Shown piece by piece: positions 37,404 through 48,892 of a stretch of 64,000 nt of DNA. Location: NCBI GenBank assembly GCA_964006375.1, contig OZ023264.1, positions 177,292,010 through 177,356,009 on the forward strand. Direction: 5' to 3'. This stretch comes from Tillus elongatus (Eukaryota; Arthropoda; Insecta; Coleoptera; Cleridae). Position numbers and translations under genes: made by a program. Within the stretch, counting starts at the first letter, position 1, and every line of letters begins with the position of its first letter. The notes beneath the pieces were generated by a model that saw only the letters and a program-made list of their open reading frames with translations, had not been told where the DNA came from and ran no database searches.

Positions 37404-39690
37404 GTCACCAACGGCACGCCGGTGGGCAAGGGATGGCAGCCTTTGGGTGAGGGTAGGGTATAGCTCTCTTCTGAATGGAGTCCAGGATAGCGAGTATAGA
37501 AGCGGCAGCGACACCCCAGATGTGGGAGCAGTATTCGAGGTTTGGCCTTATTTGTGAAGTATATAATTAGGTATAGAGATAAGCTGGTGAAAAGTATTTG
37601 CGAGCCCGGAAGAGGAAACCTAATTTCTTAGGAACTGATTCAGCAAATGATGTGACATGTTGGTGGCAATTGAGATTTCGATCCACAAAAATGCCAACAA
37701 GTGAAAAGGACTCATTACTTTGAATAACTTGGTTGTTCATTGTGATGGGTCTAGGGCTGGTGTATCTCTTATGAGAAAGAAAGCAAGACTGAGATTTGGT
37801 GGGGTTGAATTGTACAAGATTTCTACTTCCCCAGTCTAATTTTTTTAGAGATCCACGGAGACAGAACCCTCCATGAGTCTGCGATCCTCATCTAACTGGG
37901 CTAAAGAGACAGGCTTAGAATATTGTATATTTGAGTGGAGGGTGCTGTCGTCCGCGTAACTGTGAACTCGGTTGGATGTGCTAGAGAGGAGGTCATTGAT
38001 GTGGAAAAGAAACAAAGTAGGGGATAAACCTGAACCTTGAGGAACTCTTGCATTAAATGGATACAGTTTAGATGAATGGCCATCTACGACAACAGAAATG
38101 CTCCGGTTGGAGAGGAAATTTGCTGTCCAGGTACAGAGTTTTGGTGGTAGGCCATAGGCCGGAAGTTTATTAAGCAGCGCTGCGTGCCAGACCTGGTCGA
38201 ATGCTTTGGATATGTCTAGAACGACAATCTGGGATTCACCATGTAGTTCCATAGACTTGTTTCAAGAATGGGTGACAAAGGAAAGGAAGTCGGCCGTTGA
38301 TCTGCGCTGACGGAATCCATACTGCCTGTCGTGGATTAGATTGTTTTTCAATAAATTTTAGTATAATTCGGTGTTTATATACTTTTCCATTACTTTAGAG
38401 ACGACTGAAAGGAGAGAAATAGGCCTGTAGTTGCTAGGAAGCGCTTTGGATCCTTTCTTGGGAATGGGTTGTACTAGAGCAGTTTTCCAGTTTCTAGGGA
38501 ATATGCCTCTATTGTAAGATATCTGAAACAGACGAGTCAGGACAGGAGCAAGTTCTGGTGCGCATTTTTGAGAACAATTGCTTGGATATCGTCAAGGCCA
38601 GAAGCTTTCCTGGCATTAAGAGAAGAGAGCATCTTTCGTACCTTTTTAGTTTTGAAAATGATATCAGTCATTTTATGCGCGACTTTGGGGACTGTTGGTG
38701 GTTGAACATTTGGACGTGGATTGAGAGTAGAATTGCTGGCGAACAACGAGGCAAAAAGTTCAGCCTTGCCCAGGGCGGTAGAAATAATTTCATCCCCTGA
38801 GACAAGAGGTGGGAACGTGCTCTTGCAGAAATTATTCCCAATAGATTTAGCAAGAGTCCAGAAGGGTTTGCTGCCGCTGGAGCTTAAGAGGACTTTGTTT
38901 TTGATGTGGTTATTAAAGGAGTTTTGTGCTGCAGAAAGAATGCGGACATAGCGGTTCCTTGCGTCGTCAAATGATTGACGGTTTTCTTGACTGGGATTGT
39001 GTAAAGCTTTTTGTGAGCTTTGTCCTTTTCAAGTCTGGCCTTGTCACAGGATTTAGAGAACCAGGTTTTTTGAGTGGCTGCATATGTTTTCTGTGTACGT
39101 GGAATAAATAATTCCATGCCGGCTTGGATAATTTCGGTGACGTTTTGTGAGATATCAAAGGGGTCAGGATGAGAAAAGCAGACAGACGCCCATAGAAATG
39201 AGGAAAAGTAATCTCGCATTTCGTCCCAGTTCGCGCAGTGACCATGCCGTGGTCTGAGCGACCAATAAGGGGGGCGGTGACTGATATCTTATAGCAGTCA
39301 GGGTTTATAGTAAAAAGGAGATCCAAGGGATTTGGCTGTGCGTTGGAATGGAAAGTAAGTAGGTTGCTGAACCATATTGGCTAAAGAATTGCTGACTGCA
39401 AAGGCCTCCGCTGCTCTTCCTTGTGGATCGGTTTTTGAAGATCCTAGCCATTCCTTATTATGGACATTGAAGTCACCAAGAATAGTGACCTTGGAGGAAG
39501 GATAGTCAGACATCAGATGGTCGGTTTTTTCAGAAAGGTAGTCAAAGAGCTGGACAAAGTTGTTGTCAGAAGGTGACCGGTAAATGCAACAGATGAATTT
39601 AGTTGCCGCCCTGAGGGAGAGTTTTATCCATAGTATGTCTTTTCTTCCAGCTTCTAAATTGGGGAGTCTGGTGCAGGGTAGATTGCTCCT
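37335..39690 (-). mobile_element. Jockey/CR1-type LINE fragment (family B, copy 2)
   Basis: It covers endonuclease C-terminal part (DYPSSKVTILGDFNVHNKEW), RT (RKMLSSLNARKASGLDDIQA, IVVLDISKAFDQVWHAALLN, PQGSGLSPTLFLFHINDL, SYADDSTLH) and the thumb region, with several frameshifts. The (GA)n tract at 37371-37402 is an expansion of a short GA run in the sibling copy at 49206. The RT is jockey-like and no RNase H follows. Confidence 0.85.
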
Positions 39691-40268
39691 TACTACTTGT
39701 GATTAACTAATTTTATTTGATTGCGCATTTTATTCACCTCTGCAAATTGTTTCATGGTTTAAATTACAATAACTTGATGTAATCTCATGTTATTATTCAA
39801 AAGAGGAGATACATAAAAGTAGAAAATATATTGAATATTTGATTTTTACTATGCATTGCGCTTTTAGTGAATTTTCTTTAAAAAAAAAACTAATGAGATC
39901 GCGACTTTTTATTTTAAAACAATTTCCATAAATGAGGACTATTTAGGATCCCCTGGAAGCCAAATCCAAAGTCGGCTTCAGACTTTAATTCCACAGACGG
40001 ATTCCCCATCCGTACCAGTTCTGTGCTGACTATTAATATCTCTAATTTCGACCACGTTAATTATAATGCATCTTTGTAAGAAAATAAATTCGAGAGGCAG
40101 CAAGTGCGTTATGGTAGCGAATTTTTATTAAAATCTGCTCAGTCCAAATAGATTAAAGAATGCCTTGTTTGAATTAGAGAGTCGGATTCCGCCCCGGTCC
40201 GTGCAAGTTCTGAGCTGACCTTTAATGTATCGAATTTCGACCACGTAATTATAACGCATCTTTGTAAG

Positions 40269-40602
40269 AAAAGGAATTCGGGACGCAGCAGCAATTGCGT
40301 TGTGGTAGCGAATTTTTATTAAATGCTTTAAGTTTGAATAGCTCAATTTGCTATTAACTTATAAGGTTCGTTGACCAGGAAACTAGTTTTTTTTTTGGAA
40401 TATTTAAAGTTATTTTCGAAACATTGTTGTACATCTTCAAACATAAAGCTTTTTTGATGATATATGGTATATTGTTTCTACTATATAGGTCATACTAGTA
40501 ACCAAATTTGATGCCTGCTTTCTTTGAAAAAAAAACACATATTTGCTATTTAAAACATTTTAATGAAAATTCACTACCATAACGCACTTGCTGCGTCCCG
40601 AC
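40269..40602. mobile_element. ~330-bp MITE with inverted ends
   Basis: Left CGGGACGCAGCAGCAATTGC (a GCA unit is duplicated), right AACGCACTTGCTGCGTCCCG. The preceding 39870-40140 holds degenerate hairpin-family and GTCGGATTCC-type blocks. Confidence 0.7.
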
Positions 40603-41094
40603 TTTTTATATCTGTAGATGCTAGATTTAACGAAATTCTGTCATATAATAAAGATATTATACCTACAGTGTGCATATTGTAATCATTTATTTCACTTTAT
40701 TATAAATAGAGAAGATACCTATAGAAAAACTAATCGTTGATGTAAATACAATTCAAACATAAATAATAAAGCAAATGAATATTTGATTATGTAGTTAATT
40801 ACAACATGCATTTTACTTTTATATCTGAAGAAGCTACATTTAACGAAACGTTTCATATTATAATTATTCATAGAGTGAATATTGTAATAATTTGTTTTAT
40901 CACTAATTATATAAATATCATTCATTATTTCAATTCTTAAAATTAGCAGCCCAAAATTTTTGCCTGGTAACTTAAAAGGAAGGGGTGGGTATTGTTGATT
41001 AAAATTGACTGTCCGTTAGGCATGTAGTTGCATAATTTCCATGCTTTTTCTTTTGGACGCAAGCGATATTCAATCTTATTCATGTGTCAATGTC
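40603..41094. other. AT-rich intergenic DNA with a local duplication
   Basis: CTGTAGATGCTAGATTTAAC (40612) and CTGAAGAAGCTACATTTAAC (40825) start two similar ~110-bp stretches. No coding text. Confidence 0.5.
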
Positions 41095-41105
41095 AATATC
41101 AATAT

Positions 41106-41174
41106 ATATATATATATATTTTTTTGTTCCCTCAGGGCTCGTCCGCGGCTTTGCCGCCCCGATAGCACCGCAAC
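41106..41174 (-). mobile_element. LINE family A micro-insertion (46 bases of 3' end plus tail)
   Basis: CTCAGGGCTCGTCCGCGGCT and the following bases to CACCGCAAC are the extreme 3' end of the family A LINE, preceded (plus strand) by T's and TA's from its tail. It is flanked by an 11-bp duplication AATATCAATAT at 41095-41105 and 41175-41185. This is an abortive, almost fully 5'-truncated retrotransposition. Confidence 0.85.
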
Positions 41175-41348
41175 AATATCAATATTAACCCGAAGCGATT
41201 ACCAGATGGATTATACTATACTGAATACTTGAGTACCAGGTACTTGGTTTGAGATCCGAGATACTTGTAACTTAGGTTTGTTTGTGAGTGGGCCATACCG
41301 GTCCCTCCACCGCGACCATAAGGTCTATTGTGGCTCACGCCTAATAGT

Positions 41349-42056
41349 TTATATTTCGCCCAACAAAGCCAGCCTCCTGCAGAGGTCGATAATCTTCGTG
41401 GGCGAAAGTTGATCCAGATCCTCCGGAGCAAGCTTTATCTTGCCAAAGAGCAGGTATCTAGTCCTGTCCGCTGCCGGACAGGAACACAGCACGTGCTCTG
41501 CTGTCTCGTCACTCTCCGTACACAGCCGGCACTCGGTCTCCTGACCGACTCCAATACGGTGCATGTGGTGACGCAAACGGCAGTGTCCTGTATACAGGCG
41601 GACTAGTTGTTGTCTGTTTAACTCTAGAAGTTTTTTAGCCCTTGACTTAGACATGCCATTTATGGTGGCCTTAGAGTGAGCTAATCCTGGAAGATTTTGC
41701 CAATACTGGATTGTCATTCTTTCTGTCCAGGTCTTTAAGGTGCGTTTTGCTGTGCATGATGTTATCCCCAGCACCGGTTCTGGTCCGACAAAGTCTCTCT
41801 GGGCACCACTCCTGGCAAGCGTGTCGGCCGCAACATTGCCATCATGGTCCGAGTGACCCGATATCCAGACCAGCGACACCTCATTACAGCTGCCCAGTTC
41901 GTTAAGGGCAGATTTACAACTCCATACCGTTTTTGAATTACACCGGTAGGAACCAAGAGCCTTTATTGCAGCTTGGCTATCTGCATATATCTTTATCGAT
42001 TTGTGTGTGCACTGTTTTTTTATACTTTCCCTTGCACACATCTCGATGGCATACAC
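41349..42056 (-). mobile_element. LINE fragment, RNase H + zinc knuckle (second R1-like family)
   Basis: An open 235-codon frame shows RNase H motifs (YADSQAAIKALGSYRCN, VWISGHSDHDGNVAADTLAR), then RLYTGHCRLRHHMHRIG and CRLCTESDETAEHVLC. The same domain order occurs at the C-terminus of family A, but the sequence is clearly different. RT and endonuclease are absent, so it is 5'-truncated. The flanks (41195-41340 and 42065-42190) share GTAAC-rich degenerate text. Confidence 0.85.
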
Positions 42057-42526
42057 TTGTGCCTGGTTGCGTAACTTAGTAACTATAGTAACGAAATCAG
42101 AAGTAGCTGTTTGGTAATTAGGGTAACGAATACTTTTACGAATGAATACTCGTAACTTACGGTACTTTTCAGTAACGGATACTCAGCAACGAATATTTAC
42201 AATATTGACATGCCTACTTAGAATTTTTTCGGTATCTTGTGGTATGGTCTGAGGCTTCTAAATACCTTGTATAAATATAAAAGATACCACCTTTATTAAA
42301 AAAAAATAGATCAAGGTAAAATTAAATAACAGAATAGTATAAAATCGTTTTATTTATAAGATAACGCGGTATCTATAATTAACATAGGTATAGTATAAAT
42401 GTAAATAATCTTATCTATGCAATCACAAATGCAAGATATAATATCTGTAATTAGGTGACAAAAAAGCTATTTAAATTACTAACAATATTAATCAGTATGA
42501 ATCTAAAGTGGTATAAAAATACACTC
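42057..42526. other. Region downstream of VPS28
   Basis: It contains the VPS28 3' UTR (its end cannot be fixed) and GTAACGAATAC-type degenerate repeats bordering the LINE fragment at 41349. Nothing else is seen. Confidence 0.5.
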
Positions 42527-43387
42527 TTAAGAATTATGCAGTAACTTATTAAAAGCAGAAAAAGCAGTATCTAAATCAAAAAGAAACTGTCGCACTTGTG
42601 ATTCAGTTAATTTGTCTGAGACCTGCATGGTATTGAGGGTATTCATCCATTCATTAACTTTTTGTTTACCTTCAAAATCTGAAGGTATAATGCTGAGATG
42701 ATTCATTGAATCCAGCAAATCCCTCATATCTGGATGCAGTTCATCCATTGAAGTAAGACCCAATTTTAACTTGTCCATAAGTGTTATAAACAACTGGAAC
42801 ATCTCATATTAAATTCAATAAAATTCAAATAAGTATTTACTTACAGAAACTATATCCGCTATACATTTACTAGTATTTCCCTTATCATCTTTGATCGTTA
42901 TAGGCCTATCCTCCTTAATACGCTCCAAAGCTGCAGGACAGTCTAACTAGAAGTTTACTTATATTTAGTAAAGGAACCGTTTCAAATTAAATCGCCAAAA
43001 CTTACACGATATTTGCGTACAAAAGCATCAACTGTTGGAAATTCCTCGCCCTTTACCTGCCTAAAAGCGGCTTTGTACTGTACAAGCAATTTGCTACATG
43101 CCCCTGTATATTCTTTAGGGGTGACGCAATCTCTAATGTAGGCTTTTTCCAGTTGTTGTAAAGTGTTTATAACAGCATATAAGTCAGCCAAGTTATCATA
43201 CCTGTAAGGAAGAAAATAATTAGAATCATACGTCACTAGGAAAATAGCTACTTACTTTTCCCTTTCTCTAGCATTGTGGTATAGTTTTACTTCTTCATAT
43301 AGTTCCGGGCGATTATCTGCAATAAAATAATTAATTAGTGGCCAAGAAGCTTGTTGTTTAGTTATAGGCACCTTGGGAAACTGACAT
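42527..43387 (-). CDS. VPS28: VPS28, ESCRT-I subunit (complete, 5 exons)
   Basis: Exons on the minus strand are 43387-43372, 43316-43256, 43201-43006, 42946-42845 and 42793-42527, all with GT/AG borders and matching phases, giving 213 codons plus stop. That is the usual VPS28 length. The N-terminal core shows [37 protein letters not shown] and [18 protein letters not shown]. The C-terminal four-helix domain shows LFITLMDK and [18 protein letters not shown]28 binds TSG101 and VPS37 in ESCRT-I, which sorts ubiquitinated cargo into multivesicular bodies on endosomes. The first exon is only 16 nt (MSVSQ plus one base); it was chosen because it supplies an ATG, a GTGCCT donor and the right phase. 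PPIP5K is divergent upstream. Confidence 0.95.
43372..43387 (-). CDS. VPS28: VPS28 exon 1 (16 nt micro-exon with start codon)
   Basis: ATGTCAGTTTCCCAAG followed by GTGCCT. The single leftover base joins AT of exon 2 to make Asp, giving [14 protein letters not shown]. The donor is weak (GTGCCT), so this exon is an inference from phase and position; VPS28 proteins do start with a short variable leader before the conserved PELYEEV. Confidence 0.7.
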
Positions 43388-44840
43388 ATTTACTACTTAA
43401 AAGAAACCTGTCCTTGCTGTATACCACGATTTAAATCTAGTTTTTCAAGTATATATCAAGTTATAAAACTGGCTATTTATTATACTATGGAAAATATGAC
43501 GAATTTTCAATTGAAGTTGAAGTTCGAAAAACAAGGAAATAAAAGTGTAGAGGTGTTATTTTTTTTTACTCATTTCATCTGACGTTTACTAAACGTGACA
43601 GCGACAGCCAGTAACCTGTCAGTTGTCATCTTCTTTTCTTTTCCGCAATCATAATATTAGGTCAAACGACACATATTAACTATTACTACAACAAATTAAA
43701 CCCACCATCTTATCATATAATAATGTGTGGTTCTAAAAATTTACGTGTTATTAAAATAAGTATAAGAGTCTAATAATTACTGTTTGCTAATACCCAATAA
43801 TTTCATTACGACTCATTATCTGCATCAAATAAACTTATTAATGAAATAATGTTTTTTAATCATAGTTCTATTACTTTATTTCCTGATTTTTTGGTTGTTA
43901 CAGGGCAAAGCTTATATCTTATAAATTATTTGTATTAACATCATAAAATATTCCATCCAATCCAATTACGTAATGTTAATTTCACAAAGGAAAAACACGC
44001 AATATTTTAAAGTTTATATTGTGTTCAAACTTTTTATCTATGATTGTAGGAAGATTACCATAGACAAACCTAAAAACGTAGACTTAAAATTCCCCAATAT
44101 AATTTTTAATAAAAATACACTTTCCATGTTATTATTTACTAAAATTATTTTTTTCTAATTCAGTTTACAATCAGAAATATCTTCTTGATTTGATTGATCC
44201 GTTTTAAATTTGATTTGGAAACATAATCAACCTTTTGTTATTTTGCTTGTATTTTTTTATTTGACCATTGATTTATGATGAATGACGACGATAAGATTGA
44301 CGTTTAGTTCGAAAATAGTCTAGTCCAAGTTCTGAGCCAAAAAGAGAGGAATTCTTAAAATGCCTTATTTTATTTTTAAGCTTTAAAAATCACAGCTTCT
44401 ACCTGTCTTCGTTTATTTTTAGAATGTGTTATTGTGATATGCCACAATAAGGAAACTGCAAACTCCTAATTTATTTTATATTAGACAATAAATCGATAAG
44501 TCTTGACCTGCTCACAAGAGTTTTGTTATGTAGTAATGGAAATTTTAATGTGAATTTGTGTGAATGAAGGTAAGATGATATGCATAAATTGTAATTGTGT
44601 ATAAACAAGTAACAAAGTCGGGTACTTGTAGTTAAAACAAATATGTGAAAAAAAGTGTATAACTAGACTTAGAGACATACAAACAAGCCTATACCTAAAG
44701 GCTTGCGTACATTATTTTTATTAATAATAATTATTGGTATTATTAAGTATATAAGTACTGTAATGGCATTTGCGTCTGACTAAAACAATGTTGTTTTGTA
44801 TTTAAGGTCAATTTGAAAGAAGGAATGAATCGAATAAGAC
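43388..44840. promoter_or_regulatory. Divergent intergenic region between VPS28 and PPIP5K
   Basis: The two start codons face away from each other with 1.45 kb between them. The segment is AT-rich and largely free of the repeat families that crowd the rest of the window. It holds a likely PPIP5K leader exon ending at 44569 (GAATGAAG|GTAAGA) and its acceptor at 44806. A shared or back-to-back promoter is inferred from layout; no specific factor site can be defended. Confidence 0.5.
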
Positions 44841-44918
44841 ATGTCTTATACAGAACTAGAGCATGGATATCAGGGTCTACGTAAAGCAACGAGACCAACA
44901 CATTTCTATGTTGGAGCG
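44841..44918 (+). CDS. PPIP5K: PPIP5K first coding exon
   Basis: The 26 codons MSYTELEHGYQGLRKATRPT... end at GGAGCG before GTAAGT (phase 0). This N-terminal leader precedes the kinase exon at 63804, which enters in phase 0. The leader alone is not diagnostic; it is assigned because of phase, orientation and its place upstream. The start codon is preceded by a possible 5'-UTR exon: donor AAG|GTAAGA after 44569 and acceptor TTTAAG at 44806. Confidence 0.7.
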
Positions 44919-45000
44919 GTAAGTATATGAATATATATGTTTATTTTTATGTTACCATGCTTCTCTGATTTTTGTTTTATTAGCAGTTACATTGATTTTG

Positions 45001-45144
45001 ATGAATCCTTCAGAAAACGCCCTTTTTAAGGGCCATGTCATCCCTTCCGTGGTAGTTGAAGATGTCGATAGTGGTAGAATGCTTTCAGATTTACTTTGGC
45101 ATACGGTACCTATTCTTGTACTGTTAAGTTTTTTCTTGTTGTAG
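45001..45144 (+). CDS. Candidate microprotein, 47 aa, C-terminal hydrophobic segment
   Basis: An ATG ORF of 47 codons starts 14 bases after a good acceptor (TTTTGTTTTATTAGCAG, ending at 44986), so it could be the body of a small exon. The first 30 residues are polar (MNPSENALFKGHVIPS, VVVEDVDSGRMLSD) and the last 15 are hydrophobic (TVPILVLLSFFLL), as in small tail-anchored membrane proteins. It lies in PPIP5K intron 1. Splicing PPIP5K exon 1 to this acceptor would hit a stop after two codons, so it is not part of PPIP5K. I do not recognise the family. A chance ORF or old TE fragment remains possible. Confidence 0.35.
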   Translation: MNPSENALFKGHVIPSVVVEDVDSGRMLSDLLWHTVPILVLLSFFLL

Positions 45145-45639
45145 ATAGATGAATCTAATTTGGGTTGATTTAGCATGTGCTTGTAGTATTTGATATAATT
45201 CATATTGTTTTTGCATTCACTAATGTTAGCTGTTATATTAAGAATTAGTATGTAGTATGTAAATTCAGATTCCCATTAACAATTACAGTTAAAATTTTGG
45301 GATAGTGAAAAAATTTGCGTTGTCGATTTTTTTTTCCTGGAGTTCTTAAAATATAACACCACATAACAGCTCATATCGGTATTATTTTTTTTCTTAAGAT
45401 TTAAAACTTACAAGAAATGGGCCACAGAACAAGGTAAAGTATTGCATCAACTGATTTACAGTAGGCCATTTATAGTTACACTGGAATATGTTATATTAGA
45501 ATTTGTATACTATTTGAAAATAGTGGAAATTTGTACTTTTAATTGTTTTTGTAGGTAACTAGGTATTTCCAATACATCAAAATCATTTCCTATTGTTTTA
45601 AAAAATATGTATTTGAGAAAAACCACAACACAAAATGTT

Positions 45640-45860
45640 TACGAAAAGCTCTTGATGTTTAGTACAACCTCCTTTGGCATCCATTTCAACTCGCACCCCT
45701 TTTGACATAGGCTGAATGCAATTTTTTTACACCATCTTTTAATTCTTGAACGTGATGTCAAACTTTAATTGGGCCTCCATAAGATTTTGTTTGGTATTTT
45801 CTTGGGAGATTTTCCATATCAGAAGCTCACATAAATTCATGATGGGGTTAAATTCTGTTA
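45640..45860 (-). pseudogene. Tc1-type transposase C-terminal remnant
   Basis: Minus-strand frames give NPIMNLCELLIWKISQENTK and, after a frame change, PMSKGVRVEMDAKGGCTKH, matching the end of Tc1 transposases (NPIENLW... and the KGG-TK C-terminus). It stops where the hAT terminus begins, so the hAT element inserted here or deleted the rest. Confidence 0.7.
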
Positions 45861-48130
45861 CAAGGGCGTATCCAGGACCAAAACCGGGGGGGGGGGGGGG
45901 GGGGATTGTCAAGCCATGGTCGTTCAGGTTGTAACATCTTATCACGGAAAAGGTGAATGAAAACAAAATTTTCAGAAAATTATGTATAATTATAGCAGTG
46001 CTTTATCAACTAAGTTATTACAATTATTTGCTTGAAAAAAAATTACTCTAGTTACATGTCTTATAGTAGTATAATTTTTCTTGGATTTGTACAAAACTTG
46101 TTCAAAACTCTCGTTTCAATCAAGTCCTGATTTTCCTTGAAGAATTTCCTATGGACGCTCATCAAACACAACCATGTCAGTCTGTCTTCTCCCATTGTAC
46201 TTCTCAGCCAGGTCTTTACCCTTCGAAGGGTACTGAAAGATCGTTCAACAGTAGCCGTAGTTGATGGGAAAGCACTTAAAATGAGGAGTGCATGCCTTGT
46301 TGCAGGGAAAAAAATATTAGCCTCCTCCAAAAGTGCAGCCACTTCAATATCCTTTAATTTGTCTCTTGCTTAATCCTTCTTTTTCCACAGATTATACCAC
46401 AAATATAATTCTGCAGAGATATCACCCAACTCATAAAACTCCATGAAAGATTTTGCATTTTTCTCCAAATCTTTTGAAGTCATTTTTAGCATGTATGAAG
46501 GATGAAGATGGGATAAGGCAAAAGCAGGTGTATTTTCGTGTGAGAATTTAACATTCAATGATAAAGTTAAAGAGTCAAGATAAGGGATGATCAACAACTG
46601 TCTCCAATATTCAGTCGCAGTTTCAGATGGCGGATTACTTCTGTGTATTTTCTTTTGAACAATTTGTGGGACTGTTAACTCAACGCCAACTTTCTCCGCG
46701 ATATCATGTGATTTTTCAAGTAATTCATCAGAAACATGTTCAATTTATTGTCGATCCTTCTTGATGACATCAAGGATTGCACCAATATGTTTCCTCACCA
46801 TAATCAAATCCATATTTTTACTTTGTAGAACGTTCACAACGGGTTCCAAAATCGCAGAGTACTTTGCAATCATGACTAAACCTACGATGAAAATTAGTTT
46901 AGTAACTGCACAGTGCAATTGATAGGCAAATTTTCTTGTAGCATAGTTTCCTTCGACCAAGAGATGTTCAAGCACATTGATGATTTCATGGAAGCTGCCT
47001 GAAAACTTTCTAATGCTCTTGTATTTCTTAGACCATCTGGTCTCACTGAGCCTTGATAGATTAGGAGCCGAATTCCTGCGGGCTGGCGACTCACGAAAGA
47101 AGGATATTGTATCCTTAACTGTTGCAATCAAGTTTCTTATTTCCGGTAGTTTGCTAGTATCATTGACCACAAGATTTAGTTTGTGGCTTGAGCAATGGAA
47201 AAATAAAGATTTATTGTACTTTTTCTTCAAAATGGCCTGTACACCACCTTCTTTTCCAGCCATCGTAGAACATCCGTCAAATCCAAATCCAACACACTTC
47301 TCTGCTGAAAGATTCTGATCAACTAAAAAACTCTGAATTGTGCTAGCGATTGTAGGGGCATCTTGAAATTTCAGCTCAGCATAGCCTACAAATTCCTCTC
47401 TGATTTTTTCTTGATTCTCATCATAAAACCGCAATCCGATAGAAAGCTGTTCTTTTCCAGCGATATCTCCTGTTTCATCAGCCATTACAGTGTAAGCTTT
47501 TGCTTGTTTACAATCTTCAATAATTCTTTCTTTGACAACCTCACAACATAATCTTATAATCTCATTTTAAATTTTTGGTGAAGTGTAGACTGCATTTTTT
47601 CGACATGTATCCAAATGATTCTCTAGCTTCACATCACCACAGTCAATTCTCAAATTTAAAAGGTCAAAGAAAACACCCTCATCTCCTTCCTTTCCTCTAA
47701 GTGGCAAATCATGAGTTCCACAAAATATGATACAAGAAATAATTGATGACAATATTTGTTTGTTTTCTTCAATCATCTTATGGTGACCACTTTGCAACTG
47801 TACATCAACTGGAACATTTTCAAGGAACGCTTTTGCAGCAGCTGTTGAAGTTTTGTGGTAGTGACTGCCAACGTGTTTTCTACAATCTTCATGTATATCT
47901 TTAAACTTCACATATGACCTTACCATGAATGACCCCAAAACTCCTTTAACTGTAGCAATACTAGGAGGAAAAACAACACAGTGCACACATAGAGCACCTT
48001 TCAAACGACTTGAGTACACCAACCAAGGAGTATATTGATCTAACCAGCGGCGGTTAAATTTTCTTTTCAAATGGCTGGCATCAGAACCAAAATCGTAATT
48101 TGATGGTGGAACCCAGGGATTTGTAAGCAT
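45861..48130 (-). mobile_element. hAT transposon, ZMYM1-like transposase, near full length
   Basis: The coding frame runs from 48130 to 46061 on the minus strand. It begins with a TTF-type finger region (RRWLDQYTPWLVYSS, CVHCVVF), then the DUF4371 core (MADETGDIAGKEQLSIGLRF, VGFGFDGCSTMAGKEGG, FFHCSSHKLNLVVND) and the hAT C-terminal dimerisation part (ATVERSFSTLRRVKTWLRST). Stops interrupt it at 47567, 46745 and 46370. The left (3') terminus CAAGGGCGTATCCAGG at 45861 is a hAT-type end, followed by a G-run of about 19. No matching right end was found. It interrupts a Tc1-like remnant at 45650-45860. Confidence 0.9.
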
Positions 48131-48892
48131 ATCCTTCCTTTTTTTCTGATGGCAACTTAAGGGGGTGTGGGCAGCTTGTTATCTTTGCGTAGAATTTTCG
48201 TAAAAATAATTGAAACCAGTTAATGATGGCTACAAACTTCTAAGTAACGTTAATTCGTGAGAGAGTCATCATTTAAAAAACATTGTGTCTGAACCATTTT
48301 TGTTTTGTTTTCTAATGCATCTCAAAAGTCATGCCTAAGTATGTTATAAATGTTTTAAATATGCACATCTTATGTACTTTTCCTATTATTAGAAACATTA
48401 CTGTTAGGTTTTTGATCCCAAACACTTATTGTATAGTCTCATATTGCTGAAAATATAATATTGTAGGTTAGGCTCTTTGAGACTTTTGTCAGAATTGAAT
48501 AGAACAATACAACAGCCTAAGATGTGGTGTTGAAAAATCAAGCCAGTATAAAGCTGAAACCTGGTGACAATTATAAATGCATCAAAGGGCAAACACTCCT
48601 TTTCAATTATCACCAGTAATATGTTTTGAGGGTTGCCTATATCATTCAATTCGACAAAAAAAAAACTACGCCAAGGTTTTTCCTCAAACCAAGAGCCTTA
48701 TAAGCTTCCATGATCAACACAATACAAAAGTTGTCACTTGATTTTTTTGCTCAAATGAACCGTTTTCGTTACACTTTTGACATATTTTCAATGATTGTTA
48801 CATTGAAAATGTTTTTGTTGCATAGCTTATTTACCTTTCTGGTAAATTATCATACAGTAATTTTATTTCCACATCATCAATACTTTTTTTTT
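48131..48892. other. PPIP5K intron 1 segment, nothing recognised
   Basis: AT-rich. It should hold the missing 5' end of the hAT element, but no CAGGGGCG-type terminus was found. No coding text. Confidence 0.5.

Noticed and set aside
44952..45203. Minus-strand 83-codon ORF overlapping the candidate microprotein
   Set aside because: It is antisense to the ORF at 45001, without hydrophobic pattern, acceptor or recognised family.
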